From positions 3,038,001-3,102,000 of the forward strand of contig CP082844.1 of the NCBI GenBank assembly GCA_019930625.1: a stretch of 64,000 nt of DNA, written 5' to 3'. Positions 37,644-45,240 of this stretch are shown piece by piece. The position numbers were made by a program, and so were the translations under genes. This DNA is from Nocardia asteroides (lineage in GTDB: Bacteria; Actinomycetota; Actinomycetes; Mycobacteriales; Mycobacteriaceae). Each line of letters starts with the position of its first letter. The first letter of the stretch is position 1. Below the pieces are notes generated by a model, which saw only the letters and a program-made list of their open reading frames with translations, was not told the DNA's origin and did no database searches.

Positions 37644-38116
37644 CCACGCGAAAGAAATTGCTCGGCGATTGGATGGGAAGGTTGACCAAGGTGGCGATGT
37701 CCGGACCCGAACCGAACGCGGCGGTGCTCACGGAGCTGAAGGCACTGCGCGATCGTGTCCCTCGGCTGACCGGCGCGCTGGTGGCATCCAACGACGGCTT
37801 GCTCGTCGCACACGATCTACCCCCGCAGATCGAGCCCAACGGTATGGCCGCCATGGCCGCCTCCCAGCTGTCGCTGTCGCACCGGCTGGCCAGCACCGCG
37901 CACGGCGGCGGGTTCAACGAGGTCGTGGTGCACGGCACCGGCGGGCACGTGGTGATCTACGCGGCCGGCTGGACCTCGCTCACCGTCCTGGCCGCCCCCG
38001 AGGTGAACATCGGCCGATTGCATCTGGAATCCCGTCCGGCGGCCCGCGCGATCGCCGACTTGCTGACGCCGGTGGCGACCGACGCACGAAGCGAACAAGC
38101 CACGAAAACCAACTGA
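37640..38116 (+). CDS. Roadblock/LC7-like protein 2
   Basis: A 158-aa protein with a clear Roadblock domain: ELKALRDRVPRLTGALVAS, NDGLLVAHDLPPQIEPNGMA, AQSL-type helix (MAASQLSLSHRL), and VVIYAAGWTSLTVLAAPEVN. The N-terminal 35 residues are basic and extend beyond the domain. Start: GTG 37640, overlapping the preceding stop by four bases (GTGA). The Ser/Asn-Asp-Gly-Leu signature (SNDGLLVA) is the hallmark of the MglB-like and conservon CvnB-like group. The partner GTPase is missing from this window. Confidence 0.85.
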   Translation: MTTRKKLLGDWMGRLTKVAMSGPEPNAAVLTELKALRDRVPRLTGALVASNDGLLVAHDLPPQIEPNGMAAMAASQLSLSHRLASTAHGGGFNEVVVHGTGGHVVIYAAGWTSLTVLAAPEVNIGRLHLESRPAARAIADLLTPVATDARSEQATKTN

Positions 38117-38127
38117 AAGGAACAACT

Positions 38128-38499
38128 ATGTCCAATATGGATCTGGCGCTCAAAGACATGATGGTGATCGACGGTGCGATCGGCGCCGCCGTGGTCGACT
38201 ACAACAGCGGCATGGCGCTGGGCATGCTCGGCAGTTCCAAGTCCCTGGATCTCCAGGTGGCAGGCGCGGGCAACACCGAGGTGGTGCGGGCCAAGCTGCG
38301 GACCATGGACCAGCTGGGGCTCAAGGAGGAGATCGAGGACATCCTCATCACGCTGTCCGGCCAGTACCACATCATCCGGCCGATGACCGGGCGCAAGTCC
38401 AAGGGCCTGTTCCTCTACCTGGCCCTGGACCGGGGCCGGGCGAATCTCGCGTTGGCCCGGCACCGCCTGAAGGGGATCGAGGAGGATCTGGAGGTCTGA
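38128..38499 (+). CDS. Roadblock/LC7-like protein 3
   Basis: A 123-aa protein with family features MVIDGAIGAAVVDYNSGMAL, EDILITLSGQYHIIRPM and GLFLYLALDRGRANLALARH. It is the shortest of the three and closest in shape to protein 1, so an ancient duplication is possible. ATG 38128 follows GAAAGGAAC, the best ribosome site of the operon, which suggests it may be made in greater amount. The operon ends here, 17 bases before a MerR-type promoter for the next gene. Confidence 0.82.
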   Translation: MSNMDLALKDMMVIDGAIGAAVVDYNSGMALGMLGSSKSLDLQVAGAGNTEVVRAKLRTMDQLGLKEEIEDILITLSGQYHIIRPMTGRKSKGLFLYLALDRGRANLALARHRLKGIEEDLEV

Positions 38500-38516
38500 T
38501 CGGCGAGAGAGCCGAT

Positions 38517-38541
38517 TTGACATGAACCTTGGTTCAGGTTC
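38517..38541 (+). promoter_or_regulatory. MerR-family-type promoter/operator
   Basis: A consensus -35 box TTGACA at 38517-38522 is followed at once by the inverted repeat GAACCT-TGGTTC-AGGTTC (38524-38541). A dyad in the spacer just after a good -35 box is the layout of promoters activated by MerR/SoxR-type regulators. The flavin reductase gene starts 41 bases beyond. No MerR gene is in the window. Confidence 0.6.
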
Positions 38542-38582
38542 GACGCTGTTCTCGGTATCGCACGCGTCGAAGGGAACCGATC

Positions 38583-39167
38583 ATGTCCGACCATCCGCTC
38601 CAACTCGCCGTGATCATCGGCAGCACCCGTGCGGGCCGCTTCGGCCCGACCGTCGCGAAGTGGTTCGCCGAGCATGCCGACCGGCGCGACGACGTCACCG
38701 TCGACGTGATCGATCTGGCCGAAACCCCGTTGCCGGAACGGCTTTCCAGCAGTCCCGAGCCGCAGGCGGCGCGGGCGCTGGCAGCGGTGGGCCCCCGACT
38801 GGCCGCGGCGGACGCCTTTGTCGTGGTGACACCCGAGTACAACCACAGCTATCCGGCGTCGGTCAAGAACGCCATCGACTGGCATTACATCGAATGGCGG
38901 GCCAAGCCCGTCGGGTTCGTCTCCTACGGCGGCATCTCCGGCGGCTTGCGCGCCGTGGAGCATCTCAGGCACGTGTTCGCCGAACTGCACGCGGTCACCG
39001 TGCGCGACACGGTGAGCTTCCACGACGCGGGCACGCGGTTCGATTCGGCAGGGAAACCGACGGATCCGCAAATGCCGGTCGCCGCGGCCGATCAACTGCT
39101 CGAACAGCTGGTCTGGTGGGGGCGGGCGCTCCGGTCCGCGCGGGCAGAACGTCCCTATATCGCGTGA
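38583..39167 (+). CDS. NADPH-dependent FMN reductase
   Basis: A 194-aa flavodoxin-fold reductase. It has the phosphate-binding loop IIGSTRAGRFGPTVAKWF, then VVVTPEYNHSYPASVKNAID and GFVSYGGISGGLRAVEHL, all standard for the FMN-reductase/ArsH/azoreductase group. Likely reduces FMN or quinones, often under redox or electrophile stress. The start at ATG 38583 (MSDHPLQLAV) is chosen over an upstream codon because of the MerR-type promoter just before it. Monocistronic. Confidence 0.92.
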   Translation: MSDHPLQLAVIIGSTRAGRFGPTVAKWFAEHADRRDDVTVDVIDLAETPLPERLSSSPEPQAARALAAVGPRLAAADAFVVVTPEYNHSYPASVKNAIDWHYIEWRAKPVGFVSYGGISGGLRAVEHLRHVFAELHAVTVRDTVSFHDAGTRFDSAGKPTDPQMPVAAADQLLEQLVWWGRALRSARAERPYIA

Positions 39168-39201
39168 CTTCGCGGTTCGGGATGTGCCGACCGGAGCGCG
39201 C

Positions 39202-40284
39202 TCACGGGATCATGCGGTAGAAGCGCCAGAAGCCGAAATCCTCGATCGGCAGCACCTCGATATCGGCGAAGCCCGCTGAGCGTGCGTAACGGCGCAGGGT
39301 GTCGTGGCGCATGACGGTGCCGGTGGCAGCCGAGCCGGGATGCGCGCGGCCGTCGGGCAGGCAGATCAGCAGGCTGAATCCGTACATCAGCCGATCGACG
39401 TCATCCGCGGGCGCCCGGAACTCCGGCGCCACTGCTTCGTCCATGACGACCACCGCGCCGCCGGGACGCAGCGCACGACGCATCGCGGCCAGCACCGGCA
39501 CGGGGTGGGGCAGATCGTGCAGGCATTCGAAGGCGAAGATCGCGTCGTAGGCCTGCTCGCCCAAGGCGGTCGCGGCGTCGGCGCGGTGGAACCGCACCCG
39601 ATCCGAGAGCCCGGCCGCGGCGGCGTTGCGGTTGGCCATGTCCACCGACGGCTCGTCGATGTCGTAGCCGTCGACGGTCAGGTCCGGGTAGGCCCTGGCC
39701 AGCGCGATGGTGGACCAGCCGCCGCCGAAGCCCACGTCGGCGGCCCGTGCTCCCGGCCGGGACAGCGTTTCGGCGAGATCCGGTACGCCGGTCAGCGCGG
39801 CGGCGAGCCGTCGCTCGAACCAGGGCCGGTTCATATCCGACTGGGCTTCGCGCATGTCCGTGCCGAACTCCGACCATCCAACGCCGCCGCCGTCCCGATA
39901 GGCCCGGATCAGCGCCGGTGACTGCACCGCCGCGGCGGCCAGCATGCGCGCCAGCGGCGCCAGATAGTTCAAGCTGGTGGGATCCGTGAGCACCTCCGCG
40001 GCGCCGGCGGGCAGTTCGAACCGGCGGTCGGGCGTGACGGTCAGAATCCCGGCGGCGGCCTGTTGTTCCAGCCATTCGCGGGCGTAACGCTCGTCGCCGC
40101 CCGCGCGTGCGATCAGCTCTGCGGCATCGGCGGGACCGTGGTCGGCCAGCGCTCGATACCAGCCCATCCGGTCACCCAGATGGATCGCCAGCAGGTCGAT
40201 GGCGCCCAGGGCCGACGCCACCAGACGGTCGGCGAATCGCTCGGCGGTGGCCGCGTCATCGCTCACGTCAACGTCATCGCTCAC
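39202..40284 (-). CDS. SAM-dependent methyltransferase with winged-helix N-terminus
   Basis: A 360-aa protein. Residues about 15-110 are a winged-helix dimerisation domain (YAREWLEQQAAAGILTV). Residues about 170-330 are a class I methyltransferase, with the SAM loop ADVGFGGGWSTIALARAYPD, the acidic residue in VDGYDIDEPSVDMA, and AIFAFECLHDLPHPVPVL. Domain order is that of small-molecule O-/C-methyltransferases. The GTG at 40284 follows AGAAGG by 7 bases. The first 12 codons are an 18-base tandem duplication (VSDDVDVSDD), giving a second possible GTG start 6 codons later. Divergent from a small exported protein. Confidence 0.9.
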   Translation of the reverse strand: MSDDVDVSDDAATAERFADRLVASALGAIDLLAIHLGDRMGWYRALADHGPADAAELIARAGGDERYAREWLEQQAAAGILTVTPDRRFELPAGAAEVLTDPTSLNYLAPLARMLAAAAVQSPALIRAYRDGGGVGWSEFGTDMREAQSDMNRPWFERRLAAALTGVPDLAETLSRPGARAADVGFGGGWSTIALARAYPDLTVDGYDIDEPSVDMANRNAAAAGLSDRVRFHRADAATALGEQAYDAIFAFECLHDLPHPVPVLAAMRRALRPGGAVVVMDEAVAPEFRAPADDVDRLMYGFSLLICLPDGRAHPGSAATGTVMRHDTLRRYARSAGFADIEVLPIEDFGFWRFYRMIP

Positions 40285-40447
40285 GTCAACCTTCTTTCTC
40301 GTCGATACCACCTGTCGGTCGGGAATCGCCGAGTCGTCCGCGGGTATTAACGGCACGGCGTCCTGGTCCGCTCGGACGCAGGCGCCGCATTCGCCGGTCC
40401 GGCCGCGGGATCCGGCGTACGCTGTGCGGCGACGAAAGGACTCCACG

Positions 40448-40666
40448 ATGCGAAAAATGCTCGCGGCGTTGGTGATCGCCGGATCGTTCATGGCAGGGGG
40501 CGCGACGATCGCGCACGCGAATCCGCCGTCGCAGCCTCCGACGCCACTGTGCCTGGTAGTCGGCGGAGCCATCTGGGTGGTGCGCAACAGCATCGACCCC
40601 TATGGTCTGTCGCAGGATCCGCTCGCTGTCGCATTGCGTAACGCGCACCAGCAGGTCTGCGGCTAG
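40448..40666 (+). CDS. Small secreted protein
   Basis: A 72-aa protein. A signal peptide (MRKMLAALVIAGSFMAGGAT, then IAHAN) leaves a mature peptide of about 47 residues with two cysteines, one near the start (PLCLVVGG) and one next to the last residue (QQVCG). These could form a disulfide bond. The family is not recognised. ATG 40448 is preceded by GAAAGGA about 8-10 bases away. It converges with a membrane-protein gene 4 bases downstream. Confidence 0.72.
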   Translation: MRKMLAALVIAGSFMAGGATIAHANPPSQPPTPLCLVVGGAIWVVRNSIDPYGLSQDPLAVALRNAHQQVCG

Positions 40667-40670
40667 GCGT

Positions 40671-40976
40671 CTACCTCAGACCGTGCCACCGGTTCTTCCC
40701 CCACTCGCGCAACTCAGGACTGACGGTCAGCACCGGCAGGAGCAGAATCAGTCCGATCAGGGTCAGGTAGACCACGAGTTCGCCCACGATCTGCACGACG
40801 GTGGGGAGGGCGAAGGGAACGGCCAGCACTCCCAGGGCTATCGCCAATGGGTAGGCGTCGGCTTGGGCTGCGGTGACGGCGGCGAAGGCCAGCCCGCCCG
40901 CGAGAAAGAAACCGACCAGTGCGACAAGGTAGTTGTCCCACCACGCGGTTCCCTTCGGCTGAGGTGCTTTTCGCAT
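40671..40976 (-). CDS. Small membrane protein, 101 aa
   Basis: Three hydrophobic segments (YLVALVGFFLAGGLAFAAVT, YPLAIALGVLAVPFALPTVV and VVYLTLIGLILLLPVLTV) connected by short loops, with a basic tail. No family recognised. ATG 40976. It ends 4 bases from the convergent secreted-protein gene. Confidence 0.75.
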   Translation of the reverse strand: MRKAPQPKGTAWWDNYLVALVGFFLAGGLAFAAVTAAQADAYPLAIALGVLAVPFALPTVVQIVGELVVYLTLIGLILLLPVLTVSPELREWGKNRWHGLR

Positions 40977-41104
40977 GCGGGGAGCCTAACGCCGAGCTCG
41001 CGGCGACAAGGGCAAATTGTGAGCATCCGGTTCGGCCGGGGACGAAGTGGCCGCACTCGCCGTGTCGTCGAGCCATGCTTCGGCGAACATCAGTCGATCG
41101 TGCG

Positions 41105-41587
41105 TCACTCCATGTGCGGCGGGCGCGGCCAGGGATTGTTCTCCCGGTCCTCGACCGACTGGTTGAATCGCGCGATCAGCTCGCCGAATTGATCGACATC
41201 GGCGTCGGTCCAGTCGGCCACCACCGCGCCGATACCTTGACGGCTCTGCTTGCGGTCGGAGGCCAGCAGTTCCAGCCCTTTCGCGCTGGCACGAATCTTG
41301 CGAGCGATGCCTCCCTCGGGGTCGGGCACCCGATCGACCAGGCCCTGTTTGAGCATGGCTCCGACTTGACGATTGATCGTGGAGATGTCCAGTTGGAAGG
41401 CTTCGGACAGCTCGCGCAGACTCAGCGGTTGGTCCAGTTCCAGTCGCGTCAGGATCAGATACGCGGAGCGGTCGAGTCGGAAACCGGGACGGCGTAGCAG
41501 TGCGGCGGGGAAGTGCCTGGACAGCAGGGAGAGTTCGAAGGCCAGGCGGCTCAGCGCCGCGTTGCCGCCGGAACCGGAATCGGACAT
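41105..41587 (-). CDS. MarR-family transcriptional regulator
   Basis: A 160-aa regulator with the winged-helix core of the MarR family: SLRELSEAFQLDISTINRQV as the recognition unit and DPEGGIARKIRASAKGLELL as the wing. Divergent from an MFS exporter gene, with 57 bases between start codons that contain an imperfect 15-bp palindrome, so it most likely represses that exporter and itself. The ligand cannot be guessed. Confidence 0.9.
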   Translation of the reverse strand: MSDSGSGGNAALSRLAFELSLLSRHFPAALLRRPGFRLDRSAYLILTRLELDQPLSLRELSEAFQLDISTINRQVGAMLKQGLVDRVPDPEGGIARKIRASAKGLELLASDRKQSRQGIGAVVADWTDADVDQFGELIARFNQSVEDRENNPWPRPPHME

Positions 41588-41634
41588 GACCTCACTATGT
41601 CGCGTGCGTCACGCCGATTCCAAATTGTGCACCA

Positions 41635-41649
41635 TACACATGATATGTA
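41635..41649. promoter_or_regulatory. MarR-type operator candidate
   Basis: TACACATGATATGTA, a 15-bp palindrome with one mismatched pair, followed 8 bases on by a related half-site GCATATGTG. It lies between the MarR gene and the MFS gene and covers the first possible MFS start codon (ATG 41645). Confidence 0.5.
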
Positions 41650-43117
41650 CCGTGCATATGTGAGTGTAGCTGCCGACGCGACTTCGACCGTCTCAGGTCC
41701 GGGGGATCGGCGCCGTCCCGCGCCCGCCCTGCTCATCGCGACGCTGGGCATGGTCGGTGTCGTGGTCTCGCTCATGCAGACCCTCGTCATTCCGATCATT
41801 CCGTCGTTGCCCGCCCTGCTGAATACGTCGGCGTCCAACGCGTCCTGGGTAGTGACCGCGGCGCTGCTGGCGGGCGCGGTGGCGACCCCGATCAGCGGCC
41901 GCCTCGGCGACATGTTCGGCAAGCGCCGCATCTTGTTCGCGAATCTGCTTCTGATGGTCGCCGGTTCAGTGGTCTGCGCGGTGTTCTCCACGCTGCTGCC
42001 CGAGATCGTCGGGCGCTCGCTGCAAGGTGCGGCGGTCGGGGCCATTCCACTCGGCATCAGCATCATGCGGGACGAACTGCCCGCCGAGCGGGTCGGTTCC
42101 GCGATGGCGATCATGAGCGCCACGCTCGGCGTCGGCGGCGCGGTCGGCCTGCCGGTCGCGGCGGCCATCGCACAGCACGCGAATTGGCACATGTTGTTCT
42201 GGACCTCCGCCGTCCTCGGTGTCGTCTGCGCCGCATCGGTTTTCGCGTTCGTCCCGGAGTCGCCGGTGCGCACGCCCGCCCGGTTCGACTTCGGCGGTGC
42301 GATCGGGCTGTCGGTGGCGCTGCTCGCGCTGCTCGTCGCGATCACGAAAGGCGCGGATCGGGGTTGGGCCAGCGCGCCGATCCTGATGCTGTTCGCGGTG
42401 TCGGTGGTGGTGTTCCTCGGTTGGGGCGCTTTCGAACTGCGGCAGCGTTCGCCGCTGGTGGACCTGCGGGTGTCGGCGCGCCCGAGGGTGCTGTTCACCA
42501 ACGCCGCGTCGATCGCCATCGGATTCGCGCTCTACGGCATGTCGCTGACCTTCCCGCAGCTGCTGATGGCGCCGGAACAGACCGGATACGGCTTCGGGTT
42601 GTCCATGGTCGGCGCCGGGTCGGCGCTCGCGCCCACCGGTTTCGTGATGATGCTGCTCTCGCCGGTGTCGGCGCGGCTGTCGGCGAAACGAGGCCCGAAG
42701 GTCACCCTCGCGCTCGGCTCGGCGGTGATCGCCGTCGGCTATCTGTGCGCGGTGGTGTTGATGAACAGCGTCTGGGAGATCGTGCTCGCCTCGGTGATCG
42801 TCGCGGGCGGCGTCGGCCTGGCCTATGCGGCGATGCCCGCGCTGATCATGGGCGCGGTGCCGATCACCGAGACGGCGGCGGCCAACGGCTTGAACTCGCT
42901 GATGCGCTCGATCGGCACCTCGACCTCGGCCGCGGTGATGAGTGTGGTGCTGGCGCACATGACCATCCAGTACGGTCCGCATCTGCTGCCCTCACGCGAC
43001 GGGTTCCACACCACCTTCCTCATCGCGATGGCGGCGGCGCTGGTCGCGATCGGCCTGACCGCGTTGATTCCGATGCGGAAGACGGCCGACGCGGCCACCA
43101 CTATCGGGCATTCCTGA
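41645..43117 (+). CDS. MFS drug-efflux transporter
   Basis: A 490-aa proton-coupled exporter of the DHA2 (14-helix) type. It has motif A (SGRLGDMFGKRRILFANLLL) after helix 2, and many hydrophobic helices. The start is uncertain: ATG 41645 lies inside the palindromic operator, while GTG 41660 lies just after it and would give 485 aa. Neither has a good ribosome site, so the message may be leaderless. It is paired with the divergent MarR gene and should export a toxic compound that this regulator senses. Confidence 0.9.
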   Translation: MYRAYVSVAADATSTVSGPGDRRRPAPALLIATLGMVGVVVSLMQTLVIPIIPSLPALLNTSASNASWVVTAALLAGAVATPISGRLGDMFGKRRILFANLLLMVAGSVVCAVFSTLLPEIVGRSLQGAAVGAIPLGISIMRDELPAERVGSAMAIMSATLGVGGAVGLPVAAAIAQHANWHMLFWTSAVLGVVCAASVFAFVPESPVRTPARFDFGGAIGLSVALLALLVAITKGADRGWASAPILMLFAVSVVVFLGWGAFELRQRSPLVDLRVSARPRVLFTNAASIAIGFALYGMSLTFPQLLMAPEQTGYGFGLSMVGAGSALAPTGFVMMLLSPVSARLSAKRGPKVTLALGSAVIAVGYLCAVVLMNSVWEIVLASVIVAGGVGLAYAAMPALIMGAVPITETAAANGLNSLMRSIGTSTSAAVMSVVLAHMTIQYGPHLLPSRDGFHTTFLIAMAAALVAIGLTALIPMRKTADAATTIGHS

Positions 43118-43328
43118 TCCGGGACGGGCACCGATCCAGATCTGCCTGTATCGGCTGCCACATACGCGCCCGCTGATCTGTGAGCGGAGCCCGGCTCCTT
43201 TTCGCGCGAGCGGTGACTCCAGCAACAGCCGATGGCCTCCGCGCATGCTGCCGCTCTCCCCCGGCGCTAGGCCGAAGGCCTCGCAGCGAGGCGACGCCGT
43301 ATGCCCCGCAGCGTGCCCTGGGCCGTGT

Positions 43329-44315
43329 TCATCGCTCCGGCGAGTCAGGGGCGGCGACGGCATCGGTATACCGGCGACCGAGGGTGCGAATGTGGGCGAC
43401 GAGTTCCGGCGGTCCGTCGACGCGGAAGTCCATCATCAGCATGGACAGGTAGATGGCGATCGTCTCCAGCGCGTCCGCGCCGGTGTAGAGCACGCAGGTG
43501 TCCGCGTCCACGGCCTCGACCACGCCCACGGCGGGATTGATCCGGGCGATGACGGTCTCGGCGGGCGCGAGCACGGTGACCCGGGCCCGCACCTTCCAGC
43601 CGGTGGTGGCGATATGGCGCATGACGAAGGCGACCAGATCGTCGTCGGGCAGCGAGCGCGCGGCGAAACGGCGAGAACTCGCATCGGCGCGCAGGATCCC
43701 GGCCACCGCGATCGCGCGCCAGGAGTGGTCTGCCAGGCTGTAGGCGACCAGATACCAGCGGCGCTGCCAGTTGATCAGCCGATACGGTTCGATCTCGACG
43801 GAGGATTCGGTCGCGGCTTCGGTGATCCGGACCGTAGCGCCGTCGCGGATGGCGCCGGCCAGCGTGGTGAGCACGGCGGCGGGAACGGGCGCGTCCGGCT
43901 CTCGCGATCCGGTCGTGGCCGGACCGATCGCCGTCGCGTTCAGCAGCGCGGATACCTTGCGCTGCAGGCGTTTGGGAAGGATCTGGTCCAGCTTGCCCAG
44001 TGCTTTCGTGACGTGCTCGGCGATGTCCGCGATGCCGGTGGAGCCGTCCTCGGCGAGCCCTACCGCGACCGCGACGGCCACCGCTTCGTCGTCGTCGAGC
44101 AGCAGCGGCGGCATGGTCGTGCCCCGGCCGAGCCGGTAGCCGCCGATCGCGCCGCGTTCGGCGTGCACCGGGTAGCCGAGCTCGCGCAGGCGCTGAATGT
44201 CATGGCGCAGTGTGCGATCGGTGACGCCGAGACGCTCGGCCAGCTCGCGGCCGGTGTGCGCGCGGTCCTGGAGCAGCGTGAGCAACCGCAGCAGGCGCGT
44301 AGAGGTCGACGTCAC
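43329..44315 (-). CDS. WYL-domain (YafY-type) transcriptional regulator
   Basis: A 328-aa regulator. An N-terminal DeoR-like helix-turn-helix (TGRELAERLGVTDRTLRHDI) is followed by a WYL domain with VEIEPYRLINWQRRWYLVAY and a C-terminal extension (VRARVTVLAPAETVIARI). WYL proteins usually sense nucleic acid or small molecules. Start: GTG 44315. Divergent from the TIGR03086 gene; a dyad lies in the 85-base gap. The 210 bases downstream, to the MFS stop, hold nothing I can support. Confidence 0.9.
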   Translation of the reverse strand: MTSTSTRLLRLLTLLQDRAHTGRELAERLGVTDRTLRHDIQRLRELGYPVHAERGAIGGYRLGRGTTMPPLLLDDDEAVAVAVAVGLAEDGSTGIADIAEHVTKALGKLDQILPKRLQRKVSALLNATAIGPATTGSREPDAPVPAAVLTTLAGAIRDGATVRITEAATESSVEIEPYRLINWQRRWYLVAYSLADHSWRAIAVAGILRADASSRRFAARSLPDDDLVAFVMRHIATTGWKVRARVTVLAPAETVIARINPAVGVVEAVDADTCVLYTGADALETIAIYLSMLMMDFRVDGPPELVAHIRTLGRRYTDAVAAPDSPER

Positions 44316-44345
44316 TTTTTCTCCTCAGAAATTAGGAACGAAAAT

Positions 44346-44366
44346 AGCCTAATGCGCGCATAGGCT
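44346..44366. promoter_or_regulatory. Inverted repeat between WYL and TIGR03086 genes
   Basis: AGCCTA at 44346-44351 and TAGGCT at 44361-44366 flank the inner palindrome TGCGCGCA. The nested dyad lies 35 bases before ATG 44401 and 31 bases from the regulator start, a fitting place for the WYL protein to bind. Confidence 0.5.
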
Positions 44367-44400
44367 GATGTCACAGCGAAAAAAACCGAAAGGCTACGAC

Positions 44401-45045
44401 ATGAACGCCACCAGCACCGCCGCCATCACTTTGCGCCCCGTTTGGCGGGACGTGCTCGCCGAGTCCTATCGAGCACTGGAGAACGTGGTCGCGGGGGTGC
44501 GGGCGGATCAGTGGCACCTGCCCACCCCCTGCTCGGAATGGGATGTGACGCAGGTGGTCCAGCACGCCGCGGGAGACCAACTGGCCTTCGCGGAACTGCT
44601 CGGTATCGGCGACGGTCCGGCCTACAACCCGTTCGAACCCTCCGGTGTCATCGACGGCGCCCCGTCGGAGCTGGTGCGCGCGGCGATCGAGCAGACTTCG
44701 ACCGCCTGGGCAACGGTCCGCGACGCCGACGAAAGCGTGGCGACCCCACTGCCGCACGGCCCGCTCGCCACCCCCGTCGCCGCCGTGATGTGCGCGCTGG
44801 ACGCCGCGGTGCACGCGTGGGACATCGCGATCGCGACCGGTCAGCCGTCGCCGCTGACCGACGAGCTCGCCGCGCACTTGCTCACCGCGGCGCGGGCCAT
44901 CCACCCGGCGCCCGGCAGTGGCGAGGCGGCCGAAATCGTCGAGCCGTTGCGTCAGTGGGGCGCGTACGCCGCCATCGTGGACGGCCCCGCCGACAGCGCC
45001 GCCGTCGCGAGTCTGCTGCGTTACCTGGGTCGCGACCCGCGCTGA
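44401..45045 (+). CDS. TIGR03086-family DinB-like metal-binding protein
   Basis: A 214-aa protein of the DinB/mycothiol-dependent maleylpyruvate isomerase-like fold. The N-terminal helix carries the WHLPTPCSEWDVTQVVQHAA signature with metal-binding His residues; the later helix reads MCALDAAVHAWDIAIATG. Members are common in mycothiol-containing bacteria and may use thiol cofactors, but the reaction is unknown. ATG 44401. Probably controlled by the divergent WYL regulator. Confidence 0.88.
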   Translation: MNATSTAAITLRPVWRDVLAESYRALENVVAGVRADQWHLPTPCSEWDVTQVVQHAAGDQLAFAELLGIGDGPAYNPFEPSGVIDGAPSELVRAAIEQTSTAWATVRDADESVATPLPHGPLATPVAAVMCALDAAVHAWDIAIATGQPSPLTDELAAHLLTAARAIHPAPGSGEAAEIVEPLRQWGAYAAIVDGPADSAAVASLLRYLGRDPR

Positions 45046-45240
45046 GCGCCGGGGTCGACCGAGCCGGATGCGGGGCTCACCTGGGAGTCCCGCAGGGCGC
45101 GGACTGGGACGCGACCTCGGTGTGGTCGGCGAACCGGCGACGGTCGATTCGCCGGCAGGCGGTCGTCCGGCATCGAGCGCCTGTCCCGTGTCGTCCGGCT
45201 GAGCGGACGCGGGCCCGGCGCGCAGACCCGAGGACCCGGC

